Below, one piece after another: positions 16,770 to 26,314 of a stretch of DNA of 64,000 nucleotides; positions within the stretch are counted from its first letter, which is position 1, and each line of letters opens with the position of its first letter. Location of the stretch: contig NZ_JAKGTI010000001.1 of assembly GCF_021568695.1 (NCBI RefSeq), positions 806,001 to 870,000 of the forward strand. Reading direction: 5' to 3'. The position numbers were made by a program, and so were the translations under genes. The notes under the pieces were generated by a model. It was given only the letters and a program-made list of their open reading frames with translations, made no database searches and was not told the DNA's origin. The DNA is from Maritalea mediterranea (lineage in GTDB: Bacteria; Pseudomonadota; Alphaproteobacteria; Rhizobiales; Devosiaceae).

Positions 16770-18380
16770 ATGGCAAATACCCCCACACTTTTTGACGCTG
16801 ATTTTTTTGACGCGGCACAAGATGCCCGCGCATGGCCTTTTGAAGAGGCAAAAAAGGTGCTCAAACGTGTGGAAAAATCCGGCAAGAAAGAAGCGATTTT
16901 TGAAACCGGCTATGGACCTTCCGGCCTGCCACATATCGGCACCTTTGGCGAGGTGGTCCGTACCTCCATGGTGCGCCATGCCTTCCGGCTGCTGACCAAA
17001 GATGAGATTCCGACCAAGATCATCTGCTTTTCTGACGATATGGATGGCTTGCGCAAAGTGCCGACCAATGTGCCGAACCAGGAGCGTATGGCCGAATATC
17101 TCGGCAAGCCGCTAACCAAGGTGCCGGACCCGTTTTCGGACGAATATCCAAGCTTTGCGCACCACAATAATGCGCGTTTGCGTCGGTTTTTGGATGATTT
17201 TGGCTTTGAATATGAGTTTGCCAGCGCCACAGACTATTACACGTCCGGTCGGCTGGATGCCGCCTTGCTGCGCATGCTGGAAGTTTATGATGATGTGATG
17301 AAGGTGATTTTGCCTACCCTTGGGGAAGAGCGGCAAAAAACCTATTCACCCTTCCTGCCCATTTGCCCGCGCACCGGCATTGTGTTGCAAGTGCCGATGA
17401 TTAGCCGCGATGTTGAGCACGGCACCGTGACCTATGTGGACCCGGAAACCAATGAGGAAGTAACCGTGCCGGTCACTGGTGGCGCGGTGAAATGCCAATG
17501 GAAAGCCGATTGGGCGTTGCGTTGGTATGCGTTGGGCGTGGATTATGAAATGTCCGGCAAGGATTTGATCGATAGCGTCAAACTCTCCTCCCGCATCGTG
17601 CGCGCCATGGGCGGCACACCGCCGGAGAGCCTAAGCTATGAATTGTTCCTCGACGATAAGGGGCAGAAAATCTCCAAATCGAAAGGCAATGGCCTGTCGA
17701 TTGAAGATTGGCTGACCTACGCTTCGGACGAGAGCCTGGCGCTGTTTATGTATCAAAAACCAAAAACAGCGAAGAAGCTGCATTTTGATGTGATCCCGAA
17801 GGCGGTGGATGAATATTACACCTTCTGCACCAAAGCCGAGACACAGTCGCCGGCGGAAGTGTTGGAAAACCCGACCGTGCACATCCATGCGGGCATGCCG
17901 CCCAAGCATGATATGCCATTGAGCTTTGCGTTGTTGCTGAACCTTGTTTCTGCTGCCAACGCTTCAGATGCGTCAGTGCTGTGGGGTTTTATCACCCGAT
18001 ACGCGCCAGTGGCGACACCGGAAACACACCCTGAGCTGGACCGGATGGTGGGCTATGCCATTCGCTACTTCAATGACTTTGTGAAACCCACAAAGCAATT
18101 CCGCGCGCCAACAGATCAGGAACGTGCCGCGATGGAAAAACTGGCCGCCCGCCTGGACGAGGTGGATGACCAAAGCGATGCAGAAGCGATCCAGACCCTG
18201 GTGTTTGAGATCGGCAAAGAGTTCGAATTTGAACCGCTGCGCAACTGGTTCAAAGCACTTTATCAGGTGCTGCTGGGCCAAGACCAAGGCCCCCGCTTCG
18301 GCTCCTTCATCGCCCTTTATGGCGTGGCCGAAACCAAGCAATTGATTGCAGACGCGCTGGAAGGCAAGTTCGCGGCATAA
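16770..18380 (+). CDS. lysK: Class I lysyl-tRNA synthetase
   Basis: A 536-residue enzyme that charges tRNA-Lys. It is the archaeal-type class I form typical of alphaproteobacteria, not the class II LysS. The first signature is H-I-G-T at 55-58, the second K-I-S-K-S near 300, which stands for KMSKS. C-terminal helices form the anticodon-binding cage. An in-frame TTG at 16746 exists, but the ATG at 16770 is preceded by GGAAAGGGA and gives the expected N-terminus. It is a single gene with no partner in the same direction. A large repeat-bearing spacer follows. Confidence 0.95.
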   Translation: MANTPTLFDADFFDAAQDARAWPFEEAKKVLKRVEKSGKKEAIFETGYGPSGLPHIGTFGEVVRTSMVRHAFRLLTKDEIPTKIICFSDDMDGLRKVPTNVPNQERMAEYLGKPLTKVPDPFSDEYPSFAHHNNARLRRFLDDFGFEYEFASATDYYTSGRLDAALLRMLEVYDDVMKVILPTLGEERQKTYSPFLPICPRTGIVLQVPMISRDVEHGTVTYVDPETNEEVTVPVTGGAVKCQWKADWALRWYALGVDYEMSGKDLIDSVKLSSRIVRAMGGTPPESLSYELFLDDKGQKISKSKGNGLSIEDWLTYASDESLALFMYQKPKTAKKLHFDVIPKAVDEYYTFCTKAETQSPAEVLENPTVHIHAGMPPKHDMPLSFALLLNLVSAANASDASVLWGFITRYAPVATPETHPELDRMVGYAIRYFNDFVKPTKQFRAPTDQERAAMEKLAARLDEVDDQSDAEAIQTLVFEIGKEFEFEPLRNWFKALYQVLLGQDQGPRFGSFIALYGVAETKQLIADALEGKFAA

Positions 18381-18454
18381 CAAAGGTTTGGGGGCGGCAC
18401 CCCACCCCTAACCCCTCCTCATCAAGGGGAGGGGGATGATTATTGTCTGCATTT

Positions 18455-18884
18455 GCGGTTGAGTGGTGGCTTTTTTACGCGCCGCCACCGGCCGCTGCGT
18501 TCCCGCCCCCGGTACCTCCGGCTTTTTTTACGCGCCGCCGTCGCGCACTGGGTTCGCCACCCCGGCACACCCGCCAATGGGTGCCCCGCTCTTATGCTGT
18601 GCAGGGCGTGACGACGCCCACTCACGTCATTACCGGACTTGATCCGGTAATCCATGTAGCGGTGATGGTTGGTACGTCTACACTTATACGGCGCACACTC
18701 GCCCATGCTGCTTGGACCCCGGATCAAGTCCGGCGTGACGGCCGTGGGTGGGGAGGCGTTCCGGCCTATGCTGGCACGGGAAAGCGTGGACGAGCGTAGC
18801 GAGGACTCCAGACAACTTTTTGGCCGCGCCCGCGCAGGTTAGGCGGCTAGCCTCCTGGCGCGTAAAAAGCCGCCGCTCAACCGT
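18455..18884. repeat. Composite intergenic repeat, copy B, with inverted ends (MITE-like)
   Basis: A left end at 18455-18483 (GCGGTTGAGTGGTGGC then T6ACGCGCC) and a right end at 18856-18884 are imperfect inverted repeats of about 29 bp. Between them lie a partial tandem copy of the TTTTTACGCGCCGCC motif (18475-18540) and a block matching 7321-7533. Hairpins are at 18629-18651 (stem ATTACCGGA, loop CTTGA) and 18716-18736 (one mismatch). Another hairpin at 18412-18434 (CCCCTCC/GGAGGGG) lies just outside. No open frame looks like a gene in 18381-18893, so the whole 513-base spacer appears to be repeat sequence. Confidence 0.65.
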
Positions 18885-18893
18885 GAGCGATAA

Positions 18894-19529
18894 TCACTGA
18901 CTCGCCCACAAAATCCGCGCAATCCAATCTAGGTCCTTTGTTTTGATGATCCGCGGCTCGTGGTCTGGGTTGATCGAGTGCAGTTCCACCTGATTTGCGG
19001 TCTGTCGATGCAGAATTTTCGCCATTACTTCCCCATCCTGCGTGCGGACCACAACCCGGTCGCCGCGGCGCACCTGTTCGGAAGGGGAAACAATGATCAC
19101 ATCGCCATCGCGATAAAGCGGCAACATGCTGTCGCCATTCACCTCCAGCGCATAGGCGTTGGCATCCGGCCCCACCGGGAAATGCACCTCATCCCAGCCA
19201 TGGCCGACGGGAAAGCCGCCACTGTCAAAAAAGCCGCCGGTGCCCGCCTGGGCAAATCCAAGCAACGGAATGGGATGTTCATGCGCCTCCGGTTGGGAAT
19301 AGACCCCGCCACCGGCCAAAAAACTATCCATTTCCTCATTGGTTGCATCTAAAATCTTTGCTAGACTCTCGGTGGACGGCCAGCGTTCACGCCCATCCTT
19401 GCTGGTGCGCTTGGAAGGGTTGAAGCTCGTCGGGTCCAGGCCCGCAAGGCGCGCCAACGCCGACACAGAGAGCCCTTTGCGCTCTGCCAAAGCGTCAATC
19501 GCGTTCCAAATATTGCGGTGAGAAATCAT
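18894..19529 (-). CDS. S24-family (LexA/CI-like) self-cleaving transcriptional repressor
   Basis: A 211-residue protein. Residues 1-70 form a CI/Xre-like helix-turn-helix (L-S-V-S-A-L-A-R-L-A-G-L). Residues 90-205 are a peptidase S24 domain: an Ala-Gly cleavage pair in A-Q-A-G-T-G-G near 94, the nucleophile Ser in N-G-D-S-M-L-P-L near 134, and the Lys of the Ser-Lys pair in E-V-M-A-K-I-L near 170. It probably represses target genes until self-cleavage is triggered. It is not LexA, whose helix-turn-helix differs. No phage genes are near, so this is a chromosomal relative. Dyad sequences directly upstream may be its own operator. Confidence 0.88.
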   Translation of the reverse strand: MISHRNIWNAIDALAERKGLSVSALARLAGLDPTSFNPSKRTSKDGRERWPSTESLAKILDATNEEMDSFLAGGGVYSQPEAHEHPIPLLGFAQAGTGGFFDSGGFPVGHGWDEVHFPVGPDANAYALEVNGDSMLPLYRDGDVIIVSPSEQVRRGDRVVVRTQDGEVMAKILHRQTANQVELHSINPDHEPRIIKTKDLDWIARILWASQ

Positions 19530-19537
19530 GGTTGGAC

Positions 19538-19600
19538 CCTGTCGTTTACAGGAATAGTTTCGCAGATGCGGATTAAAATCCTATATCTTGGTAACTATTC
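19538..19600. promoter_or_regulatory. Candidate operator dyads upstream of the S24 repressor
   Basis: CCTGT-CGTTT-ACAGG at 19538-19552 is a perfect dyad 9 bases before the repressor start. GAATAGTT at 19552-19559 and its exact inverse AACTATTC at 19593-19600 form a wider pair. Both lie in the divergent spacer between the repressor and the DUF952-pyrD operon, so the repressor may control itself and possibly that operon. Confidence 0.4.
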
Positions 19601-19698
19601 TTAATAAATTTGTAAAGTAAAAAGGCTCCACATCGCTTGCACTTTTGTGCAGAAAGGACTAAGCCTTTGTTGAATAAACAATTTAGCGTTTAATACCC

Positions 19699-20040
19699 AT
19701 GATCATTTATAAAGTCTGCCCCAAAGCTGATTACGAAGCGGCCAAAGATGAAGGCTTTTATCGCGGTATGCCCGTCGATATTGAAGATGGCTTTATGCAT
19801 TTCTCCACTGCGGCGCAACTGCCGGAGACCTTGGAGAAGCATTTTGCCGGGCAATCCGACCTCGTGCTGCTCTATGTCGATGCGGAATGGGTGGAAAATC
19901 ATTTGAAATGGGAACCGTCTCGCGGCGATGATTTGTTTCCGCATCTTTATGCCGAGTTGAATTTGGCACATGTGCTCAGAACGCATGATTTGAAAGTGGA
20001 CGAGAACGGCAGATTTATCCTGCCCGACGATATACGATAG
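19699..20040 (+). CDS. DUF952 family protein
   Basis: A 113-residue protein matching the DUF952 pattern: I-I-Y-K-V-C near the start, then D-G-F-M-H-F-S-T-A near 33-41, L-L-Y-V-D-A near 62, and P-H-L-Y-A-E-L near 81. The family has no firmly established function. The gene's TAG ends at 20040 and the pyrD ATG begins at 20041 with no gap, so the two are translationally linked. This DUF952-pyrD order recurs in Rhizobiales in my experience. Confidence 0.88.
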   Translation: MIIYKVCPKADYEAAKDEGFYRGMPVDIEDGFMHFSTAAQLPETLEKHFAGQSDLVLLYVDAEWVENHLKWEPSRGDDLFPHLYAELNLAHVLRTHDLKVDENGRFILPDDIR

Positions 20041-21153
20041 ATGAAATCCTACATTTCCAAGATCCTGAACAACCCGCTGGTCCAAAATCTCACGCGGGAC
20101 GCGTTGCTGAAGATGGACCCGGAGCAGGCGCACCGCACCACCATCAGCGCGTTGAAGTTGGGGGCAGTGCCCGAGCAGGAGGAAATGGACCCGGCGTGTC
20201 TGACCACATCGATTGCCGGGCTGGAGCTTAAAAACCCGATCGGCATGGCCGCCGGATTTGATAAAAATGCGGAGGTGCCCAACCAATTGATGCAAATTGG
20301 CTTTGGCTTTGTGGAAGTGGGCACCATCACCCCGCGGCCGCAAGAGGGCAACCCCAAGCCGCGCCTGTTCCGCTTGCCTGAAGAAATGGGCGTGATCAAC
20401 CGGATGGGCTTTAACAATGAAGGCCATGAAGCCGCCTTTGAACGGCTAACCCGCAATAAGCAACCGGGCACCACCATCGGCATCAATGTGGGCGCCAATA
20501 AAGACAGCGAAGATTTTGTGGCAGACTATGTGCAAGGCGTGAAGCGCTTTGCCCCGATCGCCGATTATCTGACCGCCAATATTTCCTCACCCAACACACC
20601 GGGCCTGCGCAATCTGCAAAGCAAAGACGCGCTCAAGCGGCTGTTGACCGAAGTGCTGGCTGAACGAAGCCGCGCCTCTGTGCGGGTGCCGGTCTTCTTG
20701 AAGCTGGCCCCGGATTTGAGTGAAACCGAAATGGATGAAATCACCACCGTGATCGAAACGCTCGATCTGGATGGCTTGATCATTTCCAACACCACCATCC
20801 GCCGCGACTTGGTGGACGGGGCTGAACATGCTTACGAAGCTGGCGGCCTGAGCGGACGACCCCTGTTTAATTTCTCGACCCAACGCCTGGCGCAAATGCG
20901 CCAACGAGTTGCCAAGGATATGCCGATCATCGGCGTAGGCGGCATTTATTCTGCTGAAACCGCTTTGGCCAAATTTGAAGCGGGCGCTGATGCGGTGCAG
21001 CTTTATTCGGCGCTGGTGTTTGGCGGCATGGAATTGATGACCAGCATCAAAAAAGGGCTGGTGAGCGAAATGATGCGTTATGACTATAAGAGCGTCGCTG
21101 ACATTTCCGGCTCCAAAACTGACGATTGGGCCAGCGGCAAACTCGAAATCTAG
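20041..21153 (+). CDS. pyrD: Dihydroorotate dehydrogenase (quinone), class 2
   Basis: A 370-residue membrane-associated flavoenzyme that oxidises dihydroorotate to orotate and passes electrons to quinone (pyrimidine synthesis, step 4). The N-terminal amphipathic extension of about 45 residues marks class 2. Motifs: N-P-I-G-M-A-A-G-F-D-K-N near 64, N-I-S-S-P-N-T-P-G-L-R near 180 with the catalytic Ser, I-S-N-T-T near 248, and the FMN phosphate site V-G-G-I-Y-S near 300. It abuts DUF952 directly. Its stop overlaps the end of the convergent MATE gene by four bases. Confidence 0.95.
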   Translation: MKSYISKILNNPLVQNLTRDALLKMDPEQAHRTTISALKLGAVPEQEEMDPACLTTSIAGLELKNPIGMAAGFDKNAEVPNQLMQIGFGFVEVGTITPRPQEGNPKPRLFRLPEEMGVINRMGFNNEGHEAAFERLTRNKQPGTTIGINVGANKDSEDFVADYVQGVKRFAPIADYLTANISSPNTPGLRNLQSKDALKRLLTEVLAERSRASVRVPVFLKLAPDLSETEMDEITTVIETLDLDGLIISNTTIRRDLVDGAEHAYEAGGLSGRPLFNFSTQRLAQMRQRVAKDMPIIGVGGIYSAETALAKFEAGADAVQLYSALVFGGMELMTSIKKGLVSEMMRYDYKSVADISGSKTDDWASGKLEI

Positions 21154-22529
21154 GCTGCTTCGCGCTCGGGGGGCTGTTCTGAAAACAAGCTGGGCACCCG
21201 CCGCATCAGCAGCCATAAAAAGATCACGCTGCGGGCGATGAAAAAGCCATGTAGCGCCAGCCACAATCCATAAATGCCGAACAAGGGCACCGCAACCGCC
21301 CAGATCGCCAGAAAGGCGAGGGCGGAGAGGAACATGCCATTGCGCATATCGGTGCCCATGGCTGCACCGGCGAACACCCCATCAAGCACAAAGGCCAGCA
21401 CCCCGAACACCGGGGCAAGGGCGGCGAGCCATAAAAAGTCGCGTGCGGTTTGGCGCACCACATCGCTGGTGGTCATAAAGTCAATCAGCAGCGGTCCGTA
21501 CAAAATGAAAATTACCGAGAGACAGCCGGAAAGCACAAAGCCGGAGAGCGACGACAGCTTGATGGCGCTGAAAAAGGCCGGGCGCCACCGCGCCCCAACC
21601 GCCTTGCCGCAAAGCTGTTCAGAAGCCGCGGCCAGCCCATCCAAAAAGAAGGAGGCGATCATCAAAAAGTGCAGCAAAATCCCATTGGTGGCCAAATAAA
21701 GGTCGCCTGCTTGTGCACCTTCACGGGCAAAGAAAGAAAAGACTGCATTGATGGTGACTGAGCGTAGTAAAATATTGCTGCTTAAGGACAGAAGCTTTTT
21801 GATCTCGGCCCGGTCCAGCAAATTGGCCTCATGCAGCCGCCGGGCCAATTGCGAAAACCCGCCCAGGGTATGAATAGCAACAAAGACGCCGATCACCATA
21901 AAGATCAGGGTGGCGATCACGGTGCCCCAGGCCACCCCGGCGATGCCCAGGTCAAACTGGAACACCAGCACATAAGACAAGATGATGTTGGTGAGGTTCA
22001 GCCCCGCCTGCAGCGCCAGCGCGGTGAGCGATTGGCCCCGGCCCAAAAACCAGCCTGCCAGCACAAAATTCATCAGGGCGAAAGGCGCGGCAAACAGCCG
22101 GATAAAGAAATATTGCTCAAACGCAGCATTCACCGCATCGCTAGCGCCATAGACCACCTTGGCAAATTGCGCGATGGGCCCGCCGAGCAGCAGGATCAAT
22201 AGCCCGGCTCCTAGCCCGATCACCAAACCGCGGGCCAATTGCGCTGTTTGCTTCGCCTCGTCGCGCGCGCCAAACGCTTGCGCCGTAAGGCCTGTGACCG
22301 ACATGCGCAGGAAATAGAAAAAGGCGAACATAAAGTCGAACACCAACCCGCCCAGCAGCAAACCGCCAAGCAGATCCACTTCGCCCAAACGCCCCACAAT
22401 GGTGGTGTCGGCAATGCCGAGCAAAGGCTCGGTGACAAAGGCAAAGGCCGTGGGCAACGCGATGTACCACACATCCTTGTGCCGCACATCGAACGGATAG
22501 GTTTTGACACTCATGTCAGACGCTTTCAT
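21150..22529 (-). CDS. MATE family multidrug/toxin efflux transporter
   Basis: A 459-residue protein with about 12 membrane helices in two related halves, as in MatE proteins. N-terminal P-L-L-G-I-A-D-T-T-I-V-G-R-L-G is the DinF-type signature; V-T-G-L-T-A-Q-A-F-G-A near 80 is also conserved. It would export organic cations or other toxins by cation antiport; the substrate is unknown. Two ATG codons, at 22529 and 22514, are both possible; neither has a strong ribosome binding site. It overlaps the end of the convergent pyrD by four bases. Confidence 0.9.
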   Translation of the reverse strand: MKASDMSVKTYPFDVRHKDVWYIALPTAFAFVTEPLLGIADTTIVGRLGEVDLLGGLLLGGLVFDFMFAFFYFLRMSVTGLTAQAFGARDEAKQTAQLARGLVIGLGAGLLILLLGGPIAQFAKVVYGASDAVNAAFEQYFFIRLFAAPFALMNFVLAGWFLGRGQSLTALALQAGLNLTNIILSYVLVFQFDLGIAGVAWGTVIATLIFMVIGVFVAIHTLGGFSQLARRLHEANLLDRAEIKKLLSLSSNILLRSVTINAVFSFFAREGAQAGDLYLATNGILLHFLMIASFFLDGLAAASEQLCGKAVGARWRPAFFSAIKLSSLSGFVLSGCLSVIFILYGPLLIDFMTTSDVVRQTARDFLWLAALAPVFGVLAFVLDGVFAGAAMGTDMRNGMFLSALAFLAIWAVAVPLFGIYGLWLALHGFFIARSVIFLWLLMRRVPSLFSEQPPEREAA

Positions 22530-22555
22530 GCAGCGCGCGGACGCGCCAAAGGTGA

Positions 22556-23329
22556 TTAGCCGCGGGTGATGGTGGGCGCGCTTGGGGTCTGCGCCACGGG
22601 CATCACCTCAACGCAGTTGATGTTCACATGCGCGGGCCGTGTGGCAAGAAACCAGACAATCTCTGCAATATCCTGCGGCACTAGCGGCAACACATCTTCA
22701 TAAAGCTTTTCGTTGGCTTCTTCGCTGCCCGTGCGCACCAGCGTAAATTCAGATTTGGCCATGCCCGGCTCAAGACTGGTCACACGGATATCGCTGCCCG
22801 CCAGATCGCTGCGCAGATTGTAGGAGAATTGATGGGTGAAGGCCTTGGTGGCACCATAAACATTGCCGCCGGGATAGGCGAAGCTGCCCGCAATTGACCC
22901 CACATTGATAATGCTGGCGCCTTTGCCCGCTTTTTTGAGATGCGGCAGCAGATTGAGGGTGGTGTCCAGAACGCCCATAATATTGGTGTCCACCATGGTG
23001 CGCCATTGCTCGCGCGATACATTCGGCACCGGGTCTACGCCTAGCGCAAGGCCGCCATTATTGAACAGGCAATCGATGGTGCTGTGGCTTTCGGGCAGAT
23101 TTGCAATGCCGGACTTGATCGAGTCTTCATCGGTCAAATCCATCTGAATCACATGAATCTGACCCTCGGGAAATTCGTCCTGCAGCTCCTTCAGCCGTTC
23201 TTCGCGCCGGCCCGTGCCCACAACTTTCCAGCCATTGTTCGCGAACAGCCGGGCGGTGGCTGCGCCAAAGCCTGATGTTGCGCCAGTGATGAAAATGGTT
23301 CTAGCGTCTGAAAAATCGTGGTGCGCCAT
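22556..23329 (-). CDS. Short-chain dehydrogenase/reductase, YdfG-like
   Basis: A protein of about 257 residues. The NADP site T-G-A-T-S-G-F-G is near residues 13-20, with a basic G-R-R-E-E-R after strand 2, which favours NADPH. Active-site residues are Ser in N-V-G-S-I-A and Y-G-A-T-K. The fold and the ending resemble the NADP-dependent 3-hydroxy acid (serine/allo-threonine) dehydrogenase YdfG. The open frame reaches 23371, but the ATG at 23329 (M-A-H-H-D-F) gives the family-typical length. Confidence 0.85.
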   Translation of the reverse strand: MAHHDFSDARTIFITGATSGFGAATARLFANNGWKVVGTGRREERLKELQDEFPEGQIHVIQMDLTDEDSIKSGIANLPESHSTIDCLFNNGGLALGVDPVPNVSREQWRTMVDTNIMGVLDTTLNLLPHLKKAGKGASIINVGSIAGSFAYPGGNVYGATKAFTHQFSYNLRSDLAGSDIRVTSLEPGMAKSEFTLVRTGSEEANEKLYEDVLPLVPQDIAEIVWFLATRPAHVNINCVEVMPVAQTPSAPTITRG

Positions 23330-23418
23330 AATAAACGACTCCGAAAAATGGTGGGACCACTTTTCTAGCAATGATTATTTTGCGCTGTAAAGCCGTGCGG
23401 CCGCGATAAAGTTCTGCG

Positions 23419-23706
23419 CTATTTAAAGGATTTCAGAATCCGGATGATGATCCACAAGGGGAACACCACAGCAGCGCCATAAGCAAACCAGACCGCAACG
23501 GTGGCAAAGGTGGTGCCGAAATCAGAAAAGATAGAGCCGATCCATCGGCCAAAGCCACCAAAAATATCACCCGGGGTCAGACCCGATTGATACATCACAA
23601 AGCCCACCAGCAGTGAAGCCAGAACCAGCTTTAAAAACTGTCTGCCACTGGAGTCGCGACGATCCTTATGGTCGTCAGCGTCATAGATGTGATCACGTTC
23701 AGGCAT
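23419..23706 (-). CDS. Small two-helix membrane protein (DUF6460-like)
   Basis: A 95-residue protein with a charged N-terminus (D-H-I-Y-D-A-D-D-H-K-D-R-R), then two membrane helices at about 25-42 and 68-88, joined by a G-L-T-P-G-D-I-F-G-G-F segment. The pattern L-V-L-A-S-L-L-V-G-F-V, then T-P-x-D-I, recalls the alphaproteobacterial family DUF6460; that link is from memory. Function unknown. It lies between the SDR and the divergent helicase gene. Confidence 0.7.
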   Translation of the reverse strand: MPERDHIYDADDHKDRRDSSGRQFLKLVLASLLVGFVMYQSGLTPGDIFGGFGRWIGSIFSDFGTTFATVAVWFAYGAAVVFPLWIIIRILKSFK

Positions 23707-23770
23707 TTTTGATCCCCTCGGTCGAATTTAAGCTGGCGCGATGGCGTCTCATTTGTGAAATATAAGCACG

Positions 23771-26314
23771 ATGGCGAAAACAACAAGAAATCAATCTGAT
23801 TCTTTTCAAGTCGCCCCCGATTTGTTCACGCAAAGCTGGGGCCTGCCGCCGATTGTGCGCGACTGGTTTTTGGGCCGCAAGTGGGTCCCGCGCGAGCATC
23901 AGCTCGACATGCTGGAAGCCGATAGAGCGGGTAAATCATCACTTCTGATTGCCCCCACTGGCGCGGGCAAAACCCTCTCCGGCTTTTTGCCCAGCATTTG
24001 CGATTTGGCCGAAATGCCCCATGACGGGCTGCACACGCTTTATATTTCGCCGCTCAAAGCCCTGGCGGTGGATGTGGCGCGCAATTTGATTAACCCCATC
24101 GAGGAGATGGGCTTGGACGCGCGGGTGGAAACCCGCACGGGCGACACCCCATCTTCCCGCCGCCAACGCCAGCGCTTTGACCCGCCCCACATTTTGATGA
24201 CCACGCCAGAGCAATTGGCGTTGATGCTGTCGCACAAAGAAGCGCCGAAATTGTTTGGCAATGTAAAGCGTGTGGTGCTGGATGAACTCCACGCACTGGC
24301 TTTGTCCAAACGAGGTGACTTGCTCGCGCTCGGGCTGGCACGGCTGGGCACGCTCTGCCCTGATCTGAAAGTCTCAGCCCTCTCGGCCACCGTGGCCCAC
24401 CCGGAGATGTTGCGCGATTGGATTGCCGCCCCATGCCCTCAACGCGAAGTGGCGATGGTGACCCATGACGGTGGGGCCAAACCGCAATTGTCGATTTTGG
24501 CAAGCGACGACCGTGTGCCGTGGGCGGGCCACTCGGCGCAATATGCGGTGCCGGATTTGCTGAACATTATCAAAGATAATGGCACCAGCCTCTTGTTTGT
24601 GAACACCCGCTCGCAAGCGGAGCTGCTGTTTCAGTCCCTGTGGGAATTGAACGAAGAGTCGCTGCCCATCGCGCTGCACCATGGCTCGCTGGATGTGGAA
24701 CAGCGCCGCAAGGTGGAAGCGGCGATGGTCACGGGCAAACTGCGGGCGGTGGTGTGCACCTCCACCCTCGATCTCGGCATCGACTGGGGCGATGTGGATC
24801 TGGTGATGCAAATTGGCGCGCCCAAAGGCTCGTCCCGCCTGTTGCAACGCATAGGCCGCGCCAACCACCGTTTGGACGAACCCTCGCGCGCCATTCTGGT
24901 GCCCGCCAACCGCTTTGAAGTGCTGGAATGTGAAGCCGCGGTGGAAGCCGCAGAGGAGGGGGCGCAAGACAGTGAAGACCCACAGCCCGGCGGGCTGGAC
25001 GTGCTGGCACAGCATATCCTCGGCATGGCGTGTAGCGATCCGCTGGTTGCCGATGCACAATATGAGGAAACCCTGCGCGCTTGGCCCTATCGCGACCTCA
25101 GCCGCGACCTGTTTGATCGGGTGATCGAGTTTGTCGCCACGGGCGGCTATGCCCTTAAAGCCTATGAACGCTATGCCCGCATGCGCAAAACAGAAGATGG
25201 CACATGGCGCATTTCCCACCCCAAAGTGGCGCAGCAATATCGGTTGAACGTGGGCACCATTGTGGAAGAACCGATGCTGAAAGTGCGGCTGGTGCGTTCC
25301 AAAGCCTATAAGCGCGGCGCGACAACGGGCCCGATTGGCCGGGGCGGGCGCGTGTTGGGCGAGATGGAAGAATATTTCCTCAGCCAATTGATGCCCGGCG
25401 ACACCTTTCTTTTCGGCGGCGAAATGGTGGCGTTCGAGGCCATTCGCGACAATGAGGCCTATGTGTCGCGCTCTTATAACAATAACCCGAAAATCCCCTC
25501 CTATATGGGCGGCAAATTTCCACTGTCGACCTATCTCGCAGAGCGAGTGCGGGCGACCTTGGCTGACCCGACAAGCTGGAAAGTACTGCCCGATCAGGTG
25601 CGCGACTGGTTGAGCTTGCAGCGCGATGTATCACTTTTGCCGGGCAAGGAAAGTCTGTTGGTGGAAACCTTCCCCAAGGCCGACAAATATTTCATGGTTT
25701 GCTATCCCTTTGAGGGACGGTTGGCACACCAGACTTTGGGCATGTTGTTGACGCGGCGGTTGGAGCGTGATCGCGCCAAACCACTCGGCTTTGTCGCCTC
25801 CGAATATGCGTTGGCCATTTGGTGCGCCACGGACATTGGCCATCAATTCAAATCTGGCCGCCTTAGTTTGGATGAGCTTTTTTCTGAAGATATGCTGGGC
25901 GATGATTTGGAAGACTGGCTGGATGAATCCAGCCTGATGCGCCGCACCTTCCGCAATTGTGCCATTATTTCCGGGCTGATTGAGCGCCGCCATCCGGGCA
26001 AGGAAAAGACTGGGCGGCAAATGACCATGTCGTCGGACCTGATTTACAATGTGCTCTATGAGCATGAGCCAGACCATATTTTGATGCAGGCCACGCGGCG
26101 CGATGCCGCGCGCGGCTTGCTGGATATTGAGCGGCTGGGCCATTGTTTAAAACGGATCAAACGGCATATTATTCATCAAAAGCTGGACCGAATCTCTCCG
26201 CTGGCAGTGCCGGTGATGCTGGAAATTGGCAAAGAGCCAATCTTTGGCGAAGGGCGCGAAAGCGTGTTGGTGGAAGCGGCGGAAGAATTGATGCGCGAGG
26301 CAACAGGACAATGA
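23771..26314 (+). CDS. Ligase-associated DNA damage response DEXH-box helicase (Lhr-like)
   Basis: An 847-residue superfamily 2 helicase of the Lhr group. Walker A is A-P-T-G-A-G-K-T near 60, the DEXH box V-V-L-D-E-L-H near 168, motif III L-S-A-T-V near 203, and motif VI Q-R-I-G-R-A-N-H near 360. The Lhr C-terminal half follows. Members of this subgroup occur with an ATP-dependent DNA ligase, an MBL-fold exonuclease and the PdeM phosphoesterase, and are thought to act in DNA repair. Only PdeM is present here, separated by an acetyltransferase gene. Its stop overlaps the next ATG (ATGA), so the three genes form one translationally coupled operon. Confidence 0.92.
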   Translation: MAKTTRNQSDSFQVAPDLFTQSWGLPPIVRDWFLGRKWVPREHQLDMLEADRAGKSSLLIAPTGAGKTLSGFLPSICDLAEMPHDGLHTLYISPLKALAVDVARNLINPIEEMGLDARVETRTGDTPSSRRQRQRFDPPHILMTTPEQLALMLSHKEAPKLFGNVKRVVLDELHALALSKRGDLLALGLARLGTLCPDLKVSALSATVAHPEMLRDWIAAPCPQREVAMVTHDGGAKPQLSILASDDRVPWAGHSAQYAVPDLLNIIKDNGTSLLFVNTRSQAELLFQSLWELNEESLPIALHHGSLDVEQRRKVEAAMVTGKLRAVVCTSTLDLGIDWGDVDLVMQIGAPKGSSRLLQRIGRANHRLDEPSRAILVPANRFEVLECEAAVEAAEEGAQDSEDPQPGGLDVLAQHILGMACSDPLVADAQYEETLRAWPYRDLSRDLFDRVIEFVATGGYALKAYERYARMRKTEDGTWRISHPKVAQQYRLNVGTIVEEPMLKVRLVRSKAYKRGATTGPIGRGGRVLGEMEEYFLSQLMPGDTFLFGGEMVAFEAIRDNEAYVSRSYNNNPKIPSYMGGKFPLSTYLAERVRATLADPTSWKVLPDQVRDWLSLQRDVSLLPGKESLLVETFPKADKYFMVCYPFEGRLAHQTLGMLLTRRLERDRAKPLGFVASEYALAIWCATDIGHQFKSGRLSLDELFSEDMLGDDLEDWLDESSLMRRTFRNCAIISGLIERRHPGKEKTGRQMTMSSDLIYNVLYEHEPDHILMQATRRDAARGLLDIERLGHCLKRIKRHIIHQKLDRISPLAVPVMLEIGKEPIFGEGRESVLVEAAEELMREATGQ

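Noticed and set aside
18381-18893. CRISPR array or intergenic small genes
   Set aside because: The repeats are palindromic units of different spacing and orientation, without regular spacers, and no frame shows coding character.
23330-23371. Longer N-terminus for the SDR gene
   Set aside because: The extra 14 residues have no family match, and the ATG at 23329 gives the standard start before the NADP motif.
24374-25387. A 337-codon open frame antisense to the Lhr-like helicase
   Set aside because: The helicase motifs fix the coding strand. The antisense frame has no recognisable domain and no ribosome binding site.
26143-26310. Longer N-terminus of the AAC(6')-like protein inside the helicase gene
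   Set aside because: The extension lies wholly in the helicase frame and looks non-coding; the ATGA overlap at 26311 fits the family start.
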